From Botryosphaeria dothidea (taxonomy: Eukaryota; Ascomycota; Dothideomycetes; Botryosphaeriales; Botryosphaeriaceae), in contig WWBZ02000001.1 in NCBI GenBank assembly GCA_011503125.2, positions 5,084,001 to 5,148,000 of the forward strand: 64,000 nucleotides of DNA, given 5' to 3'. Positions within the stretch are counted from its first letter, which is position 1. Every line of letters starts with the position of its first letter. Positions 12,464-24,028 of the stretch are shown here, piece after piece. The notes under the pieces were generated by a model. That model was not told the DNA's origin. It searched no databases and saw only the letters and a program-made list of their open reading frames with translations. Position numbers and translations under genes: made by a program.

Positions 12464-13886
12464 ATGGCCCACCCGCAACATCTTCCACAGCTGGGTCTGC
12501 CCTTCGCCGCAGCTGACTACCCTCGCCCCGCACTGCTACCCACACACCCGAGCCCAATGGCCGCACTGCCGCGCGGCAGCGATGCTGTCGTCAAGTTCAG
12601 GACCGCTGCCAACCGCTCCAGGCTCCCCGAGCCGCTGCGCTTGTTCGCGTTTCTTCTAGAAACCGACACCGACGAACTGCAGTGGTATGATGAGGCTTAC
12701 GGCGTCATTACTGCCTCTGGGCCCGACAGCCGACCGGCGCAGAAGTGGTTTGGCGACACGCACTTCATCAGGACCGTGAATCTCACCACCGCTCTGGACC
12801 AGCTGGAGAAGGAAGATCCTGCGGGTATATCTCGCCCTGGACCCTGCCGTTGAGCATGCGTACTGACTGCAAGCCCTTCTCGTAGTAGGAGAGTTGCCCA
12901 TTCACAAAGTGCTCATGCACTGCCTTCAAAGCCACTATCAACTGCTCCTCTTACATCCCGACGCAGAGCTCCAGTACCATCCCGCGCTGGCACATTGGGT
13001 CAAGACCGTCCTCTTGTGGGATGACTGCGAGCCTGGTCTTCCTGCATCCGCTCTCCGCCGAACTGTCGTGCGCTACATCAAGCAACTTCTCACAGAGTTG
13101 TCGCTTGCGCATGAGGATGCCCCTGAAAGGCTCCTCAGGCCTTCTAGCTTTCTCAGGAGCTTCGACGAGGGAGCTGCCGATCCCAAATTCAATGTTCAAA
13201 GCTATGTTTCGGTGCTAGACAAGGAAGGCATACCCTGGCGAACCTGGTACAAGGACGTGCTCTCAAAGCATGTGTTGGATCTTGGGTTGGAGGGTGAAAA
13301 ATGGGAGAAGGTGGAAGACGCAGGAGGTGCTGGGGATTGGTATGCCCTGAACAAAGGGACAGAGGCAAAACCATATCCGCAAATCGCACCTGCTAATTTG
13401 TCATCAAAGTCCGGGAGACAGGTCGCCGCCCCGACGACTCCGGACGAACCCCTGACGGCGGAGAAAATTGTTCAGCTGTCGCAGGACGAATCTGACAAGG
13501 CCCAGCAAATCCTCGTGAACTTGCCCATTGATCTGGCGTCTATGGAGATTATCAACGGCGTTTTCCTGTCGGGCAAGACCAAGTTAGACAACACGGTCGT
13601 CGCTTGCAACTACATTCAACACGGCCTTCGCAAACTTGAGGATTCGTCTAGCGACGGAAGTACCGGCACGAACGACTCAGACGAGCCTTACTCACCCTCT
13701 CTTGACCCCGAGGAGAAGAAACGAAAAGTGAAATTGCTAGTTCTATTCATCAGGAACCTGATTCGCCGAGGATTGGTACCGGCCGACTCGCTCCAGTACG
13801 ACATCCAGGAAATTTGCGTTCGCTACGCGCCGATAAAAGAGGTCCGAGACCTCAAACATTGGTTTCAAACAGGCGAGGAACTGTGA
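12464..13886 (+). CDS. NOT11: CCR4-NOT complex subunit 11 homologue (CNOT11/C2orf29, DUF2363)
   Basis: CNOT11 is a CCR4-NOT module that binds NOT10 and NOT1 and takes part in mRNA deadenylation. Two exons (12464-12824 and 12886-13886) give about 453 residues. The match is to the C-terminal DUF2363 block: LPIDLASMEIINGVFLSG, then VVACNYIQHGL, then KLLVLFIRNLIRRGLV and YDIQEICVRYAPIKEVRDL. These line up with the animal pattern SLHSMEVVNRL, then IHLYISNCI, then VCVFLQSLIRN and FCIEFSRIREA. The N-terminal half (LLETDTDELQWYDE; HKVLMHCLQSHYQLLLLHP) is compatible with the helical part of the family. The acceptor is a TAGTAG tandem, so isoforms with AVGE or AGE at the junction are both possible. Baker's yeast lacks this subunit. 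The call rests on pattern memory, not an alignment. Confidence 0.75.
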
Positions 13887-14369
13887 TGTGCTTGTACACT
13901 TGGTTGCGTTTACTGCGCGCAGCTTTTTGGTCGACGATACCCCATTTTCCCTTAAAAGCTTTAAGCGGCATTGGACGGTGTTTGTGAGGTTTACTTAGAT
14001 ATTTGAACAAATCGATTCATTCGTATTTTGAATTTCCAATCCTTCGCAATAATCTTAGATGTGCAGTGCCTAATACCTGTTAGGCTTGGATACTGCCGCA
14101 GCTCTAAGCTAAATGTTAATGCCGAGGGAGTTGAAGAAACTCTCCGAAATAAATGTAAGGATAAATGTAAAGGAAAACCATGCCGTGCATGTATCGATGA
14201 TTGCTTCAATTTCTAACGATAGCAAAGGCGTGTTACGTTCATGTGTACACCGACCCTGGCATTTGTCGTTTAGAAAACCTACTGTAACAGTTATGATAAC
14301 TTTGCAGGTATCCGCTCAGGGCTTTTATTCGTTATCTTCTTGTTTTGTGCCCTTGAAATGTTTCCCTCT
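13887..14369. other. Convergent intergenic region
   Basis: These 483 bases separate the 3' ends of the NOT11 homologue and the aldo-keto reductase. The region is AT-rich compared with its neighbours and presumably carries both polyadenylation regions. I see no gene or repeat. Confidence 0.5.
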
Positions 14370-15589
14370 TCAACCGAACAGGGCTTTCCTCGTGTCATAA
14401 GTGTACTTCAGATCCAAATGCCAATAGTTGGGCGTCGTTGGCTTTGCTGCCAGCCACGCTTCATCGAGCGCCTTCACCACTTCATCTGGAAGTGGACCCT
14501 TCTCGAGCTCCTTCAAGTTTTTCTGGAGCTGGTCAAAACTACTGACACCAATGATAACACCATCATTGCCGCCGTCCTTGATATTCAGCGCCGAATGATG
14601 TGTCAGCCAGCGGAAGGCTGTCTCGAGCAGAGTCAAGTTGTGCTTCTGCACCACGGGCTCGACGATTCGCAGAGCCTCCCAGGTGCCGTCCTTGAAGTAC
14701 CTGTCACGATACATGCCTCCCATGCGACCTACCGAGTCTGAGAAGCGACCGGACGCGGGCGCTTCCGAGGACTTGTACTTGCCGGAGAAAATGCCGCCAG
14801 CGATGGGGTTGTAAATTACAATATCGAGGCCGTAGCGACGACAGGCGGGGATGAGCTCTGCTTCAATGGAGCGGGCTGGGAATCGTCAGCATGACCAGTG
14901 CTCAGACGAGAGAATTGGAGGTGGCTGGAACTTACTGATGGCATTGTACATGCCCTGGTAGATGGTCGGGCGAACCCAGCCGTTATATTTGCAGGTTAAG
15001 ACAACCTCGGCGACCTCGAAAGCGGTGAAATTGCTGAGACCCAGCTGCACGAACTTGCCTTGTTTGTGCAGCTTGTCGACGGCTTCCAGGGTTTCGGCAA
15101 AAGGCACGCTTCTGTCGGCAGCATGCAGGTAGAAAATGTCAACACTGTCGGTCTGAAGCTCGGCCAAACTCTTCCCCACACTCTTGGTAATGCGTGCTGC
15201 CTGGTGAATGCCGGCCTCGTGTGGATAACACTTCGTAGCTAGCGTCAGACCACGGTCCCTCCACTTTGCAGAAGCGGTGAACGCTTCCTGCTTCCCTCCA
15301 ATGTAGCTGCGCGCCGTGTCGACCTCATTGTAGCCCTCGGCTTGGAAGTAGTCGAGGGCCTTGTTGTATTCGTCGAGCGAGGTTATGCGTGCACCGGTGG
15401 ACTCATCGGGCCTGAAATCAGACGAGGAGATGGTCAGTATACGTTTTCTTGCTTTTGCAATGATGTCACCGGGCGCGCGACAGCGGCAGGTGGGAATAAC
15501 TGGCGTTAGCGTGGATGTCGTGCTCACCCAAAGGTCATCAGCCCTAGGATCACGCGGGGCTTAGGGCGGGTGTTGGCAACGAGAGGCAT
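14370..15589 (-). CDS. Aldo-keto reductase, aflatoxin B1-aldehyde reductase (AKR7)-like
   Basis: This is an NADPH-dependent (beta/alpha)8-barrel reductase of aldehydes and ketones, probably cytosolic. Three exons (15589-15528, 15411-14936, 14875-14370) give 347 residues, the usual AKR length. All four catalytic residues are visible: Asp and Tyr in DTARSYIGG, Lys in LATKCYPH and His in DIFYLHAADRS. Further AKR7-like marks are QGKFVQLGLSNF, YNAITRSIEAELIPACRRYG and the cofactor-side IIGVSSFDQLQKNL. The start at 15589 gives MPLVANTRPKPRVILGLMTF, the normal first barrel strand. A TATAAAAG box lies about 117 bases upstream. The natural substrate cannot be told from sequence; membership of a toxin pathway is not implied. 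Confidence 0.93.
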
Positions 15590-16127
15590 TGGCGCGGCTG
15601 TGTGCTTATCGGCGGTGGCGTGGTTGGACGGATCGCTGGGGAGATTGCCGAGAGATGGATGGCATGCGGCAGGGCAGCCTCACGGACTGCGAGTGGGAGA
15701 GCTATCTTTTATAATGACCCAGTGCGTTCTTGCGGAGCAGCAGCCGTCAAGCTTGTCATTACAAGGCGGCGCGGAGACGGGCGTGGAGTTTAGCGGTAAA
15801 TCCGAATGCGTGGAGATCTTCCCTTGACTCGAAGCCACGAGCCGGGCGCCAGGCACAATGCACATGCTGCACCTGCGCGATACACACTCCCGCGGCGACT
15901 TCCATGGCTATCGGAAACCCGCTCTCCGGCTTCTCAAAGTGACCGTTGCCAGGTCAGTCGCACGCCCGCTGGCGTACCCGTGATCGGCGGCGGGCGAGAC
16001 AGCCTCGGGCGCGCCGCCAAGCCTCGCCGCCATTCGCGCTTCGTGGCCCGCCGGAGGTCACCTCTCTGTCACTCGATGCGCCTGTTTTTGCACAAGAACC
16101 CTGATCATCCCCACCAACACCGCGTGG
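15590..16127. promoter_or_regulatory. Divergent promoter region, AKR / DMT transporter
   Basis: This 538-base divergent spacer has a minus-strand TATAAAAG box at 15706-15713 serving the AKR gene. The half nearest the transporter is GC-rich, with no clear TATA element. No open frame here is convincing. Confidence 0.55.
15706..15713 (-). promoter_or_regulatory. TATA box for the aldo-keto reductase gene
   Basis: A perfect TATAAAAG on the minus strand, 117 bases upstream of the AKR start codon, fits the usual spacing for a fungal TATA element. A strong TATA box suggests inducible rather than constitutive expression. Confidence 0.55.
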
Positions 16128-18032
16128 ATGAATAACTCTCCAGCCCATTCCACCCCGCCGAGAGACAAGCCCGCTCACGCGTCCTCTTCGCTGCACCCCG
16201 ACCAGCACCATCCGCGTCCTCAACCGCATCAGCTTCCTCAAGACCCGTCCCCGTCCCTGGGCTCCTCGCCCGTAGTCCTCTCATCACGGCAGCCCTCACG
16301 ATCCCCTTCGCCGTTCGTGTCTATTACCTCTGGGGCAGTCCAGCGCCATCCGCCGCACCCCCATAACGGCTCCGGAAAGGACAAACAGCAGGAAGAAGGG
16401 GCGTACGCTCCCGCCGCGGCAGAGTCTGACAGCGACCTCGAATTCGAGGATTGGGATCAAGGCGATCAAAACGGCGACGAAGCCCGCCCCTTGCGCAGCA
16501 GCAGAGACTCCATTGCCGACGACGCCATGCCTTCCGACCTGAGGCCACCCTTCCACCGGCCCACCGAGGGCCGTTCCCACACCCCATTGCTCGGCAATAA
16601 GCGCGACGGCGACCGTCGGAGTTACGATTCGCCTACGCTTCGTCCGCAAATGGGCAGTCGTCGCCGTACTTTCCACGAGCGAGACCCTGACCTCGAGGCC
16701 AAGACGGCCACCCGCAAGCGCTATACCTACGCTGGTGCCTTTTTGGTCCTGAGTTTGATAAGTTTCGCGGTGCAGACCGAGACAGCTGTCTACATTCAGC
16801 ATCACCTGGGATGGAATAAAGCATATACGATGCTGTAAGTACCTTGTACCCCACAAAGTGTATCCCTTTTCCCCATAGTGAAGTTTCCAGAAGGTACTGA
16901 CCCTGGTTGCTTGCCCTTGCAGATACTTGACGCACGGTTCTTGGTCCCTGCTCTGGCCGGCGCAGCTCCTCATTCTCCGCCTTCAGAAATGGAACCAACC
17001 ATGGCCAGCATTTTGGAGACGCCACTTGCAGATCCTCCGCAGTACCGCGCAGATGGTCGAACACAAAACTCTGCGCCCGACTCCTCGCCAGATCCAGCAC
17101 TCTCCGGTCCCGTACATTCTTAAGATGACGGCTTTCGTAACATGCGCATTGACCGTCGCCGGAGGTAGCTGGTACGTAGCCGTGGATCTGACGACCGCCA
17201 GTGACCTGACGGCCATCTACAATTGCTCCGCCTTCTTCGCCTATGCGTTCAGCATCCCGCTTCTGCACGAGAAAGTGCGCGCCTCCAAGATCATTGCCGT
17301 CGCCATCGCCATTGCCGGCGTGCTCGTCGTCGCGTACGGTGATCAGAAGCCGGGTAAGCATGGAAGCAAGTCGGGCGGTGGCGCCGGCGGTGACAAATCT
17401 CCCGATTCGTCCGAGGCTAGTAACCGTGCTTTGGGCAATATCATCATTGGTATTGGGAGTGTGCTGTATGGCTTCTACGAGGTCTTGTACAAGAAGCTGG
17501 CCTGCCCGCCTGATGGCTGCAGCCCCGGTCGCGGTATGATCTTCGCGAACACTTTTGGCAGCTTGATTGGTTGCTTCACTTTGTTCGTCCTGTGGATTCC
17601 CATCCCCATTCTGCATTTCACCGGGATTGAAACGTTTGCTGTGCCTACCGGCGAAGCTGCATGGATGCTTTTGATCAGTGTGCTGGCCAATGCAAGTGAG
17701 TAATTCCTGCTCTCTTTCCCTCATGTTCTATCACTGACACATTCCGACTAGCTTTCTCCGGCTCCTTCCTCGTCCTAATCAGTTTGACTTCCCCGGTACT
17801 ATCATCCGTCGCCGCCCTTTTGACCATTTTCATTGTCGCCCTCATCGACCAACTCCTCCCTCCGCCGCTCAACTCGCCGCTCAGCTTCGCTGCCATCATC
17901 GGCGGTTGCCTGATCATCGGTGCCTTCCTCATGCTCTCTTACGACACATATAAGGAGATGGATGAGGAAAGGAGGAAGAAGCTTGAGGAAGATGTCAGCG
18001 ACTCGGATGTTGACAGCAGAATGGGCGACTAA
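16128..18032 (+). CDS. DMT-superfamily (EamA/SLC35F-like) membrane transporter
   Basis: This is a polytopic membrane protein of the drug/metabolite transporter superfamily. Three exons (16128-16834, 16923-17695, 17752-18032) give 586 residues. The first 200 or so are a Pro/Ser/His-rich and acidic disordered head (SDSDLEFEDWDQGDQ). About ten membrane helices follow, beginning with YAGAFLVLSLISFAVQ. EamA-like features are TTASDLTAIYNCSAFFAYAF before the mid-loop, IIAVAIAIAGVLVVAYGD, a Gly/Ser linker, and a second half with NIIIGIGSVLYGFYEVLYKK and TSPVLSSVAALLTIF. The acidic and Lys-rich C-terminus is cytosolic by the usual topology. The relatives I recall are uncharacterised fungal vacuolar or endomembrane proteins such as YML018C; the substrate is unknown. 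The intron joins restore conserved helices, so the model is solid. Confidence 0.88.
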
Positions 18033-18610
18033 GCCTTTCATCACAAGTGAGCGGATACGGATGGGTCGGACGGACCCGGTCTAATTTGTACGATCTTCAT
18101 CTTTCTCTCCAGAAGAGCTCTGGTTCTAGAAGGCCATGGGGGCGGCTATTTGCTTGCGTGCCACCTCGTCTTATTTTTTCTGTATCCTTTGATTTCTGCA
18201 TGGCGTTATCTGATCTTGAACTGTGCATACCCTCTTGGTGCATCTCTTCTTCACCCTGATTCTCCGTTTCTTCATTCGTCATCTTCATTACTCCTTATTC
18301 TTCTTTCCCCAAGTTTTCAACCCACTTTCTAAACGGAGCTGTCACTGGACGGTGAATGATGAACGAACAGGCTAAGAGAGGGAATGCTCTGAGCTACGAC
18401 AATACCGGAATTGGGATGGGAATGTACTGCTGTTACTGCCGCCTGATTTTTCTTTTCTTGCGAGTTAGTTGCGTCATTATCAGGAAGAGGGTTACAATGT
18501 GGAGCGGCGCACAAGCCTGCTCCGGAACATTATTTGCATATCCACCTGCTCGGAATGAGGGGCAATGGTGGCAGGCGTTCTCCTGGTTCTTGTCCTTTGG
18601 TATAAGAGAG

Positions 18611-18636
18611 TTTAGGGTAGGGTAGGTTAGGGTAAG
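18611..18636 (+). repeat. Telomere-like interstitial tract (TTAGGG-related)
   Basis: The tract reads TTTAGGG-TAGGG-TAGG-TTAGGG-TAAGG: four or five units close to the fungal telomere repeat TTAGGG, some missing a base. It lies about 580 bases downstream of the transporter gene, in open intergenic DNA. Short tracts like this arise from break repair, but can also serve as Rap1/Tbf1-type binding sites or form a G-quadruplex. Confidence 0.6.
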
Positions 18637-19592
18637 GATATGCATTGCTTTTTGTGTTTTTGCTTCATGCATCCTTGGATGTTGGTGATGTCACTTTTGG
18701 AAGAAGTGCTGCTGGAAAGCGAGCTATTCGTCCAGATCTTATGGCTTCTTTCCTCAGATCTACAGTATTGAGAGGAATCGGGGCTTTGGCGTGAAATGCA
18801 CAGGTAAGTACCTTGCATCAGAGTCGATATTGCTCTTCACTATGAATAACTGTGTTCGGAGTTTCAAGATCGACTCGTCCTAACTCCGGTCGATTCGTGG
18901 AGACGACTTTTTGGGGGCTGGCTGTCGGTCACACTGACCGATCCCACTAGTGAGTTGGGGGCTATTTGTCTCCTCCGTCATTGGCCAGCTTTTGATGATC
19001 TTTTCAAACAAGACAACCAAAGCGTTTCGCTAAAGCCAAATTTAGAAGCACTGTCCACGGCCTTTTTGCTCCTTTCTGAGGAGTATCCGCTTGCTTTGAA
19101 GATCTCTTCCAAGGATGGGGTCGAAGAGACTGGTCGTGCTATGGCTCCGCTTCCCACCGAACCATTGCGCATCCCCTCTGCTTCTGAGAAGGCCAGGATC
19201 TGACTCAAGCAGAGATTTTGCTGTCGGAAATCAGATCCTTCTTGTTCGGTAAGCCTATTGTCCTTTTGGCGCGGCCGCCACCAAATTGCGAAGAGGAGGC
19301 AGCCCAAGCGGTGTGTGACGTCCATCAACAGAGCTGATCCTATCTTCAGGATGAAACGGATGCTGACCCGTTAGGGGCAAAGCGTAAGGCAACGTGAGCT
19401 TTTTCCAGCGCCTTGGCATACCTAAAAGACCAATCGCTTCCCTCCGCCATGAAGCTACTCCGCGGGTCATCCCGCTTCGGGGGCTTTGCTCGATTTCTTG
19501 ACTCCAATTTTAAACCGTTTGTTCCGTCCAGGTATCTACACATGCAGCCGGCGGTTAGCACCCAATGTGAACACCGACCAGTTCAGGATTGT

Positions 19593-19667
19593 CATGAGCA
19601 CCCATCCGGATAGCTTTGTCACTAGAAACATGCAGCACTTGCACCCGGACGAATCCTTCAACCCCCA
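19593..19667 (-). repeat. Foldback repeat, copy A
   Basis: This is a minus-orientation copy of the family described at 47687. Read on the minus strand it runs GTTGAAGGATTCGTCCGG, a core GCAAGTGCTGCATGTTTCTA, then GTGACAAAGCTATCCGGATG. The core is almost identical to that of the 47.7 kb copy, but the last part of the right arm is lost. Confidence 0.75.
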
Positions 19668-20033
19668 ACGCCAGCCCGTCTATGGGAATTTCGCATTCGG
19701 CTGCAGCACCCCTCTGTAAAGCCATTTTGCATCATTATGCAGATCCCGCCCCCATGACAGCACTGCTCTCTCGTCTCGTGGGATCTGCGATGAATCGCTG
19801 GCGTCAAGCCTAGACTCCTCACCGGAACGTGGCTTGACCCTTGCGGGAAGTTTGCGGAACATCACTGTGGGGTCCAAAAAGTCATGACCACTTGATTGTT
19901 TCCTTGATATTAGCTGTGTACTTCGGCCGGCGGTTGCTGGCCTCGCTTTTGTCGGTACCTCCTCCAGCTCGAGCTCATCCTTCCATCCTCAAGTTTCGCG
20001 AGGGGTGGAATTCCCCACCATCGCTCGAACACC

Positions 20034-23000
20034 ATGAGTCTCAATGAGAGCCGGCCTTCCGCTCAACACGGGACTCCGCGTGTCTCGTCAAGCATAGCGG
20101 CCTCGGAGGAGAGGGGCGAGAGCGAACACAACAAGAAGCACGCGCAAGAGCATACCTCCGGTCGCTCTTTGTCTTCGTCTTCGCCGGAGCGGCCCTCTGA
20201 GAAAGCTTCCATTCCGAACAGAGTCTTGTCATGGCGTCCCTGGAAATCCCTCACTCTTCGTCGGCCAGTGCTTCTTGGATTCACGGTGCTTTTCATTCTC
20301 ATGATCATCAGCCTGGAGATCATGGACTTCTTCTCCAGGAAAGATGACGGCCTTGCGACAGTTGCTCAAAAAGAGCATTACCTTTGGACCTATGGGCCTA
20401 CCTTTGGTAAGTACCTTCAAGAGTCTGCATGGGTTCATAGCATTAACCTCCAACAGTCCTGACCATCGTCGCCGCCCTCTGGTCGCAAGCCGAATACCAA
20501 ACAAAACAAACAATGCCGTGGGTAGAGATGAAGCACGGGCCGGCAAAAGCGGAGAGGAGCGTTCTCCTCAACTACACCACCGCGGCGATCCACGAAGCGC
20601 TCTACTCGTCATTGAAAATGGGACATTACTCAGTAACCTTGGCGATCTTTGGAACACTGATCTTGCGGCTCCTGATCATCGCTTCTACCGGTCTGCTCAG
20701 CTTGGAGTATCGGGACATGGAGCGGCCGGGGTCGTTCGCGGTGCTGGATAGCTTCGACTTCATGAAGAACAACGGGACGCCCGCGACGATGGCCGGACCC
20801 AGGTATTGGGCGATCAAGCAGTTCAACTCGTCGTATCCTGCGGGTACGACGGACGAATACACTACGCAGTCCTTCTCTTCGCTGGACAACGGTATGTAAA
20901 CCCGGACACTATCAAGGACTGTTCAGCTGACATATTGCACCAGCCAACGGCACCGTGAGCGCCAACTTGGACGTCTTCTCAGCCGAACTTGACTGCGAAC
21001 CCTTCAAGTGGGAGTACTCTCCGTCCTTCAACCAGAGCAAGATCGACATCCCGCCGGATTACTACAACGTCAGCCTCCCCATCTCCGCGTTCCCGGACGC
21101 GTGCGCGAAAACGGACATCACTAGCGCCTCCTGCTCCGTGAAGGATTTCTGCTTCACGATAGAGCAGATCGACCTCGGATCGACGCAGGAGCGCATCTAC
21201 CCCATCAACTGTTCGAACGACGCCGAAGAGCCGAACCGCATGCTCATCTACTACGGAGACATGGGCGCGGCGGTGCGCGATGAAGAGGGTCTCCGCACAC
21301 TCGGTCCTCCTCACATCGACTACCTGGTGGGTGTAGTATGCAAGGCCAAATACTCTTTGTCTCGCCGCACTGTCAGCAACTCGACACAGACCACTGACGC
21401 CAACAAATTGGTCAATGTTTCTTCAACGGTTCAGGGCTCTTCGCCCCTGGGTGCTTCCACGGCGGATATGACGGCGAGCTTGATTCAGGCAATGAACGGC
21501 GAATTCGTCGCGCTAGCCGACGGAGGAGGCCGAGTAGGAGGTGCGACGACGCTCTGGTTCAACCTTCTCAGCTCCGCCCATCCGGAAACTGCCTACGATG
21601 CTTTCAACACCTCGGCTCTTATCGGCAACATCTCACAGCAGGCTTTCCCTGCATTCGCACAGCAGTGGGCGAAGAGCGCGAAAACAGTTCCCGCAAACCA
21701 GACGGTACAGGGGACGGTCGTGGAGACGAAGGAAAGATTATGCGTGCAGAACCTGGCTCTCCGATTGATGGAGGCATTCCTTGCGGTGCTCATCCTAGCG
21801 AGTGCGGCGCTGAGCTTCTCCCATTTCCTCACTCGCGAAGAGAGCCCCGAGTCCCTACTCTCCAATGCCCTGATGCTCGTGAAGAGTCCAATCTTGTCAA
21901 GAGCCTTGGACGGCGCCGGAAAGTTGTCAGAGAAGGACCTTAAAAACACCTTGGAGAACCGCACTTTCCGCACATCGGGAACCGAGGGTATCTTTGTCGA
22001 ACCGTCAGAGACGCCTAAAGTCGAGCACCGAGAACAGCCAAAGATGTGGCAACCAATGGCCAGCACCTGGGCATTCCGCGTCACCACGATAGCCATTCCA
22101 GTGCTCCTGGTAATTGCCCTGGAGATTCTGTATCAGTACTCTGCTCGTCATGACGGAATAGCGGACGTGTCAACCGACGGTTACACGAAATACTCTTGGG
22201 TTTTCGTACCATCACTCACACTCTCAGCTGTTGCACTTGCGTTCAGCATGCTTGACTTCTCCGCCAGGCTCCTACATCCTTACCAAGAACTCTGGAAGGG
22301 AGCTACCAATATCAAAGCACTCATCTTTGAGCCACTGGGCAAGCCCACTCTGGTCGCACTCCTCCAAGCCTGCAGGCGGCGAAAGTTTTCCCTCCTGGCC
22401 ATCTTGATCACTTCACTCCTCGGCCCCGTCCTCACCATTGTCACCAGCGGCTTGTATGCAGCAGAGCCCGTACCGTTCAGGCGTGTGCTGCCAGTCCAGC
22501 TTAACGACTGGTACTACTTCGCAGTCAACCAAAAGGAACGCGAGGTAGACATGCGCATCAGCGTGTCCAGCCAGGACGTCCAAATCTCCGATCTCATCGC
22601 CTTCGACAACGTCTCCTTCCCGCAATTCACATACGACGAGCTGGCTTTCCCAACCTTCCACATCGACAGCGCCGCCATCGCCGCCGACTTCGCGAACACC
22701 TCAAGCACGATGCCGCTCACCGCGCGCCTGCCCGCCGTGCGCGCGAACCTGAACTGCACGCTCAACCGCTACCTACGCGACCTCAACATCACCTGGACAT
22801 CCGACGGCGTGCTCGAAGACCCCATGGAAGGGTCCATCGAGCCCACTTACCCACCCGGCTGCACCCTGCCCCGCACCTCCAACGGCACGGCCACGCGCTC
22901 CGGCGTCTTCTTCTCACGCCTGACGCAGGACGACCCGAGCGACGGCTTCTTCGCATACGTCGCCTCGGACATCCAAATCCTCGACTACGAGCTCGACCCC

Positions 23001-23957
23001 GACACCAACGAGACGTACGCCGCGGCCGCGCCGTGGGACTTCTGCGGGCAAGCGGACCGGCAGCACTGGTGGTTCATGGTCGGGACGCAAGACGCCGACG
23101 TGACGCGCGAGATGGCGCTACTGCAGTGCGCGCCGTTCGTCGAGGCGCTGCACGCGGATGCGCGCTTCGCGTACCCGTCGCTCGCGCTGGACGTGTCGGA
23201 CGGCGCGCCGACGGCGGTCGAGGAGACGGCGCGCTTCGTCTCGCGCAACGAGAGCGCGCTGGAGAAGCCCAACTTCAGCGCGCCCATGACGCTGCTGCTG
23301 GCGGCGGCGGGCAACGTGTCGGCGACGAACGCGAGCGTGTCGAATACGATCGATCCCTTCTTCGAGGCGCTGGTGTTCGGGCGGGATGGCGTGCCGATTG
23401 AGGAGCTCGTGGGCGAGGAGAAGGTGCCGAGGCTGATCGAGGCGATGAGGCACCAGTACGCGCAGATTGCGGCGCAGACGTTTAGGTTTGCGTATCGGAG
23501 TGAGGCTGTGGTGCCGAAGGCCAGTGCTCCTGCTGATGGGGATGACGCGGCGACGGAAATGCTGCTGCCTGGAGAGGCGGCGCTGTTGGCGAACTTGACG
23601 GCGACGGTGGAGAATGATAGGACGAGGTTGCGGTTGAAGCAGAGCGCCATTTCCACCCGGATATTGGAGGTTCTACTGCTGCTCATGGTGGTGTGTGCTG
23701 TTGCGAGCTTGGCGTTGACCAGAGGCGCTGTGAGGATTCTACCGAAGGAGCCTGGCAGCGTGGCAAGCAAAATGAGTCTGTTGGCAGGAAGCAAATTCTT
23801 GGATATTTTGAGGGAGACAGAGCAGACTACAGAGCGGGAAGCTGCGAGGAGATTTAACGCTGACGAATTCAGTCTAGGTTGGTGGGATGGGCCACAAGGG
23901 GAAAGCAGGTTTGGGGTTGATGCTGGCGTCGCGGGGAAGGAGCGGAGTAGACCTTGA
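20034..23957 (+). CDS. Large DUF3433 integral membrane glycoprotein
   Basis: Three exons (20034-20406, 20457-20891, 20944-23957) give 1,273 residues. This is a DUF3433-type fungal protein of unknown function, predicted at the plasma membrane. A Ser-rich cytosolic head is followed by VLLGFTVLFILMIISLEIMD, two further helices, a large loop rich in N-x-S/T sites (probably outside the cell), a helix pair, and then a second similar half. The halves look duplicated: SRKDDGLATVAQKEHYLWTY near residue 105 and SARHDGIADVSTDGYTKYSW near residue 700 start equivalent blocks. The last helix (VLLLLMVVCAVASLAL) precedes a short basic/acidic tail. The gene is tail-to-tail with the MFS gene, stops 71 bases apart. 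The third exon becomes very GC-rich around 22.7-23.4 kb, which creates long antisense frames that are not genes. Confidence 0.88.
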
Positions 23958-24028
23958 TCCCCAGATACTGTATTCATTCATGAACATTGCATCGATAATA
24001 TGCTACACCTAGCTGTGCGAGTGAAATC

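Larger units (their letters stand above)
18033..20033. other. 2 kb gene-free stretch
   Basis: No supported gene. It contains a short telomere-like tract at 18611-18636 and a foldback repeat copy near 19593-19667. The last 100 bases are the leader of the DUF3433 gene. Confidence 0.5.

Noticed and set aside
16633..17724. 363-codon open frame on the minus strand
   Set aside because: It is antisense to the DMT transporter across its intron; no family features, while the sense strand has clear membrane helices.
22985..23977. 330-codon open frame on the minus strand
   Set aside because: It is antisense to the C-terminal half of the DUF3433 gene, in GC-rich DNA, and shows low-complexity Ser/Ala content with no domain.
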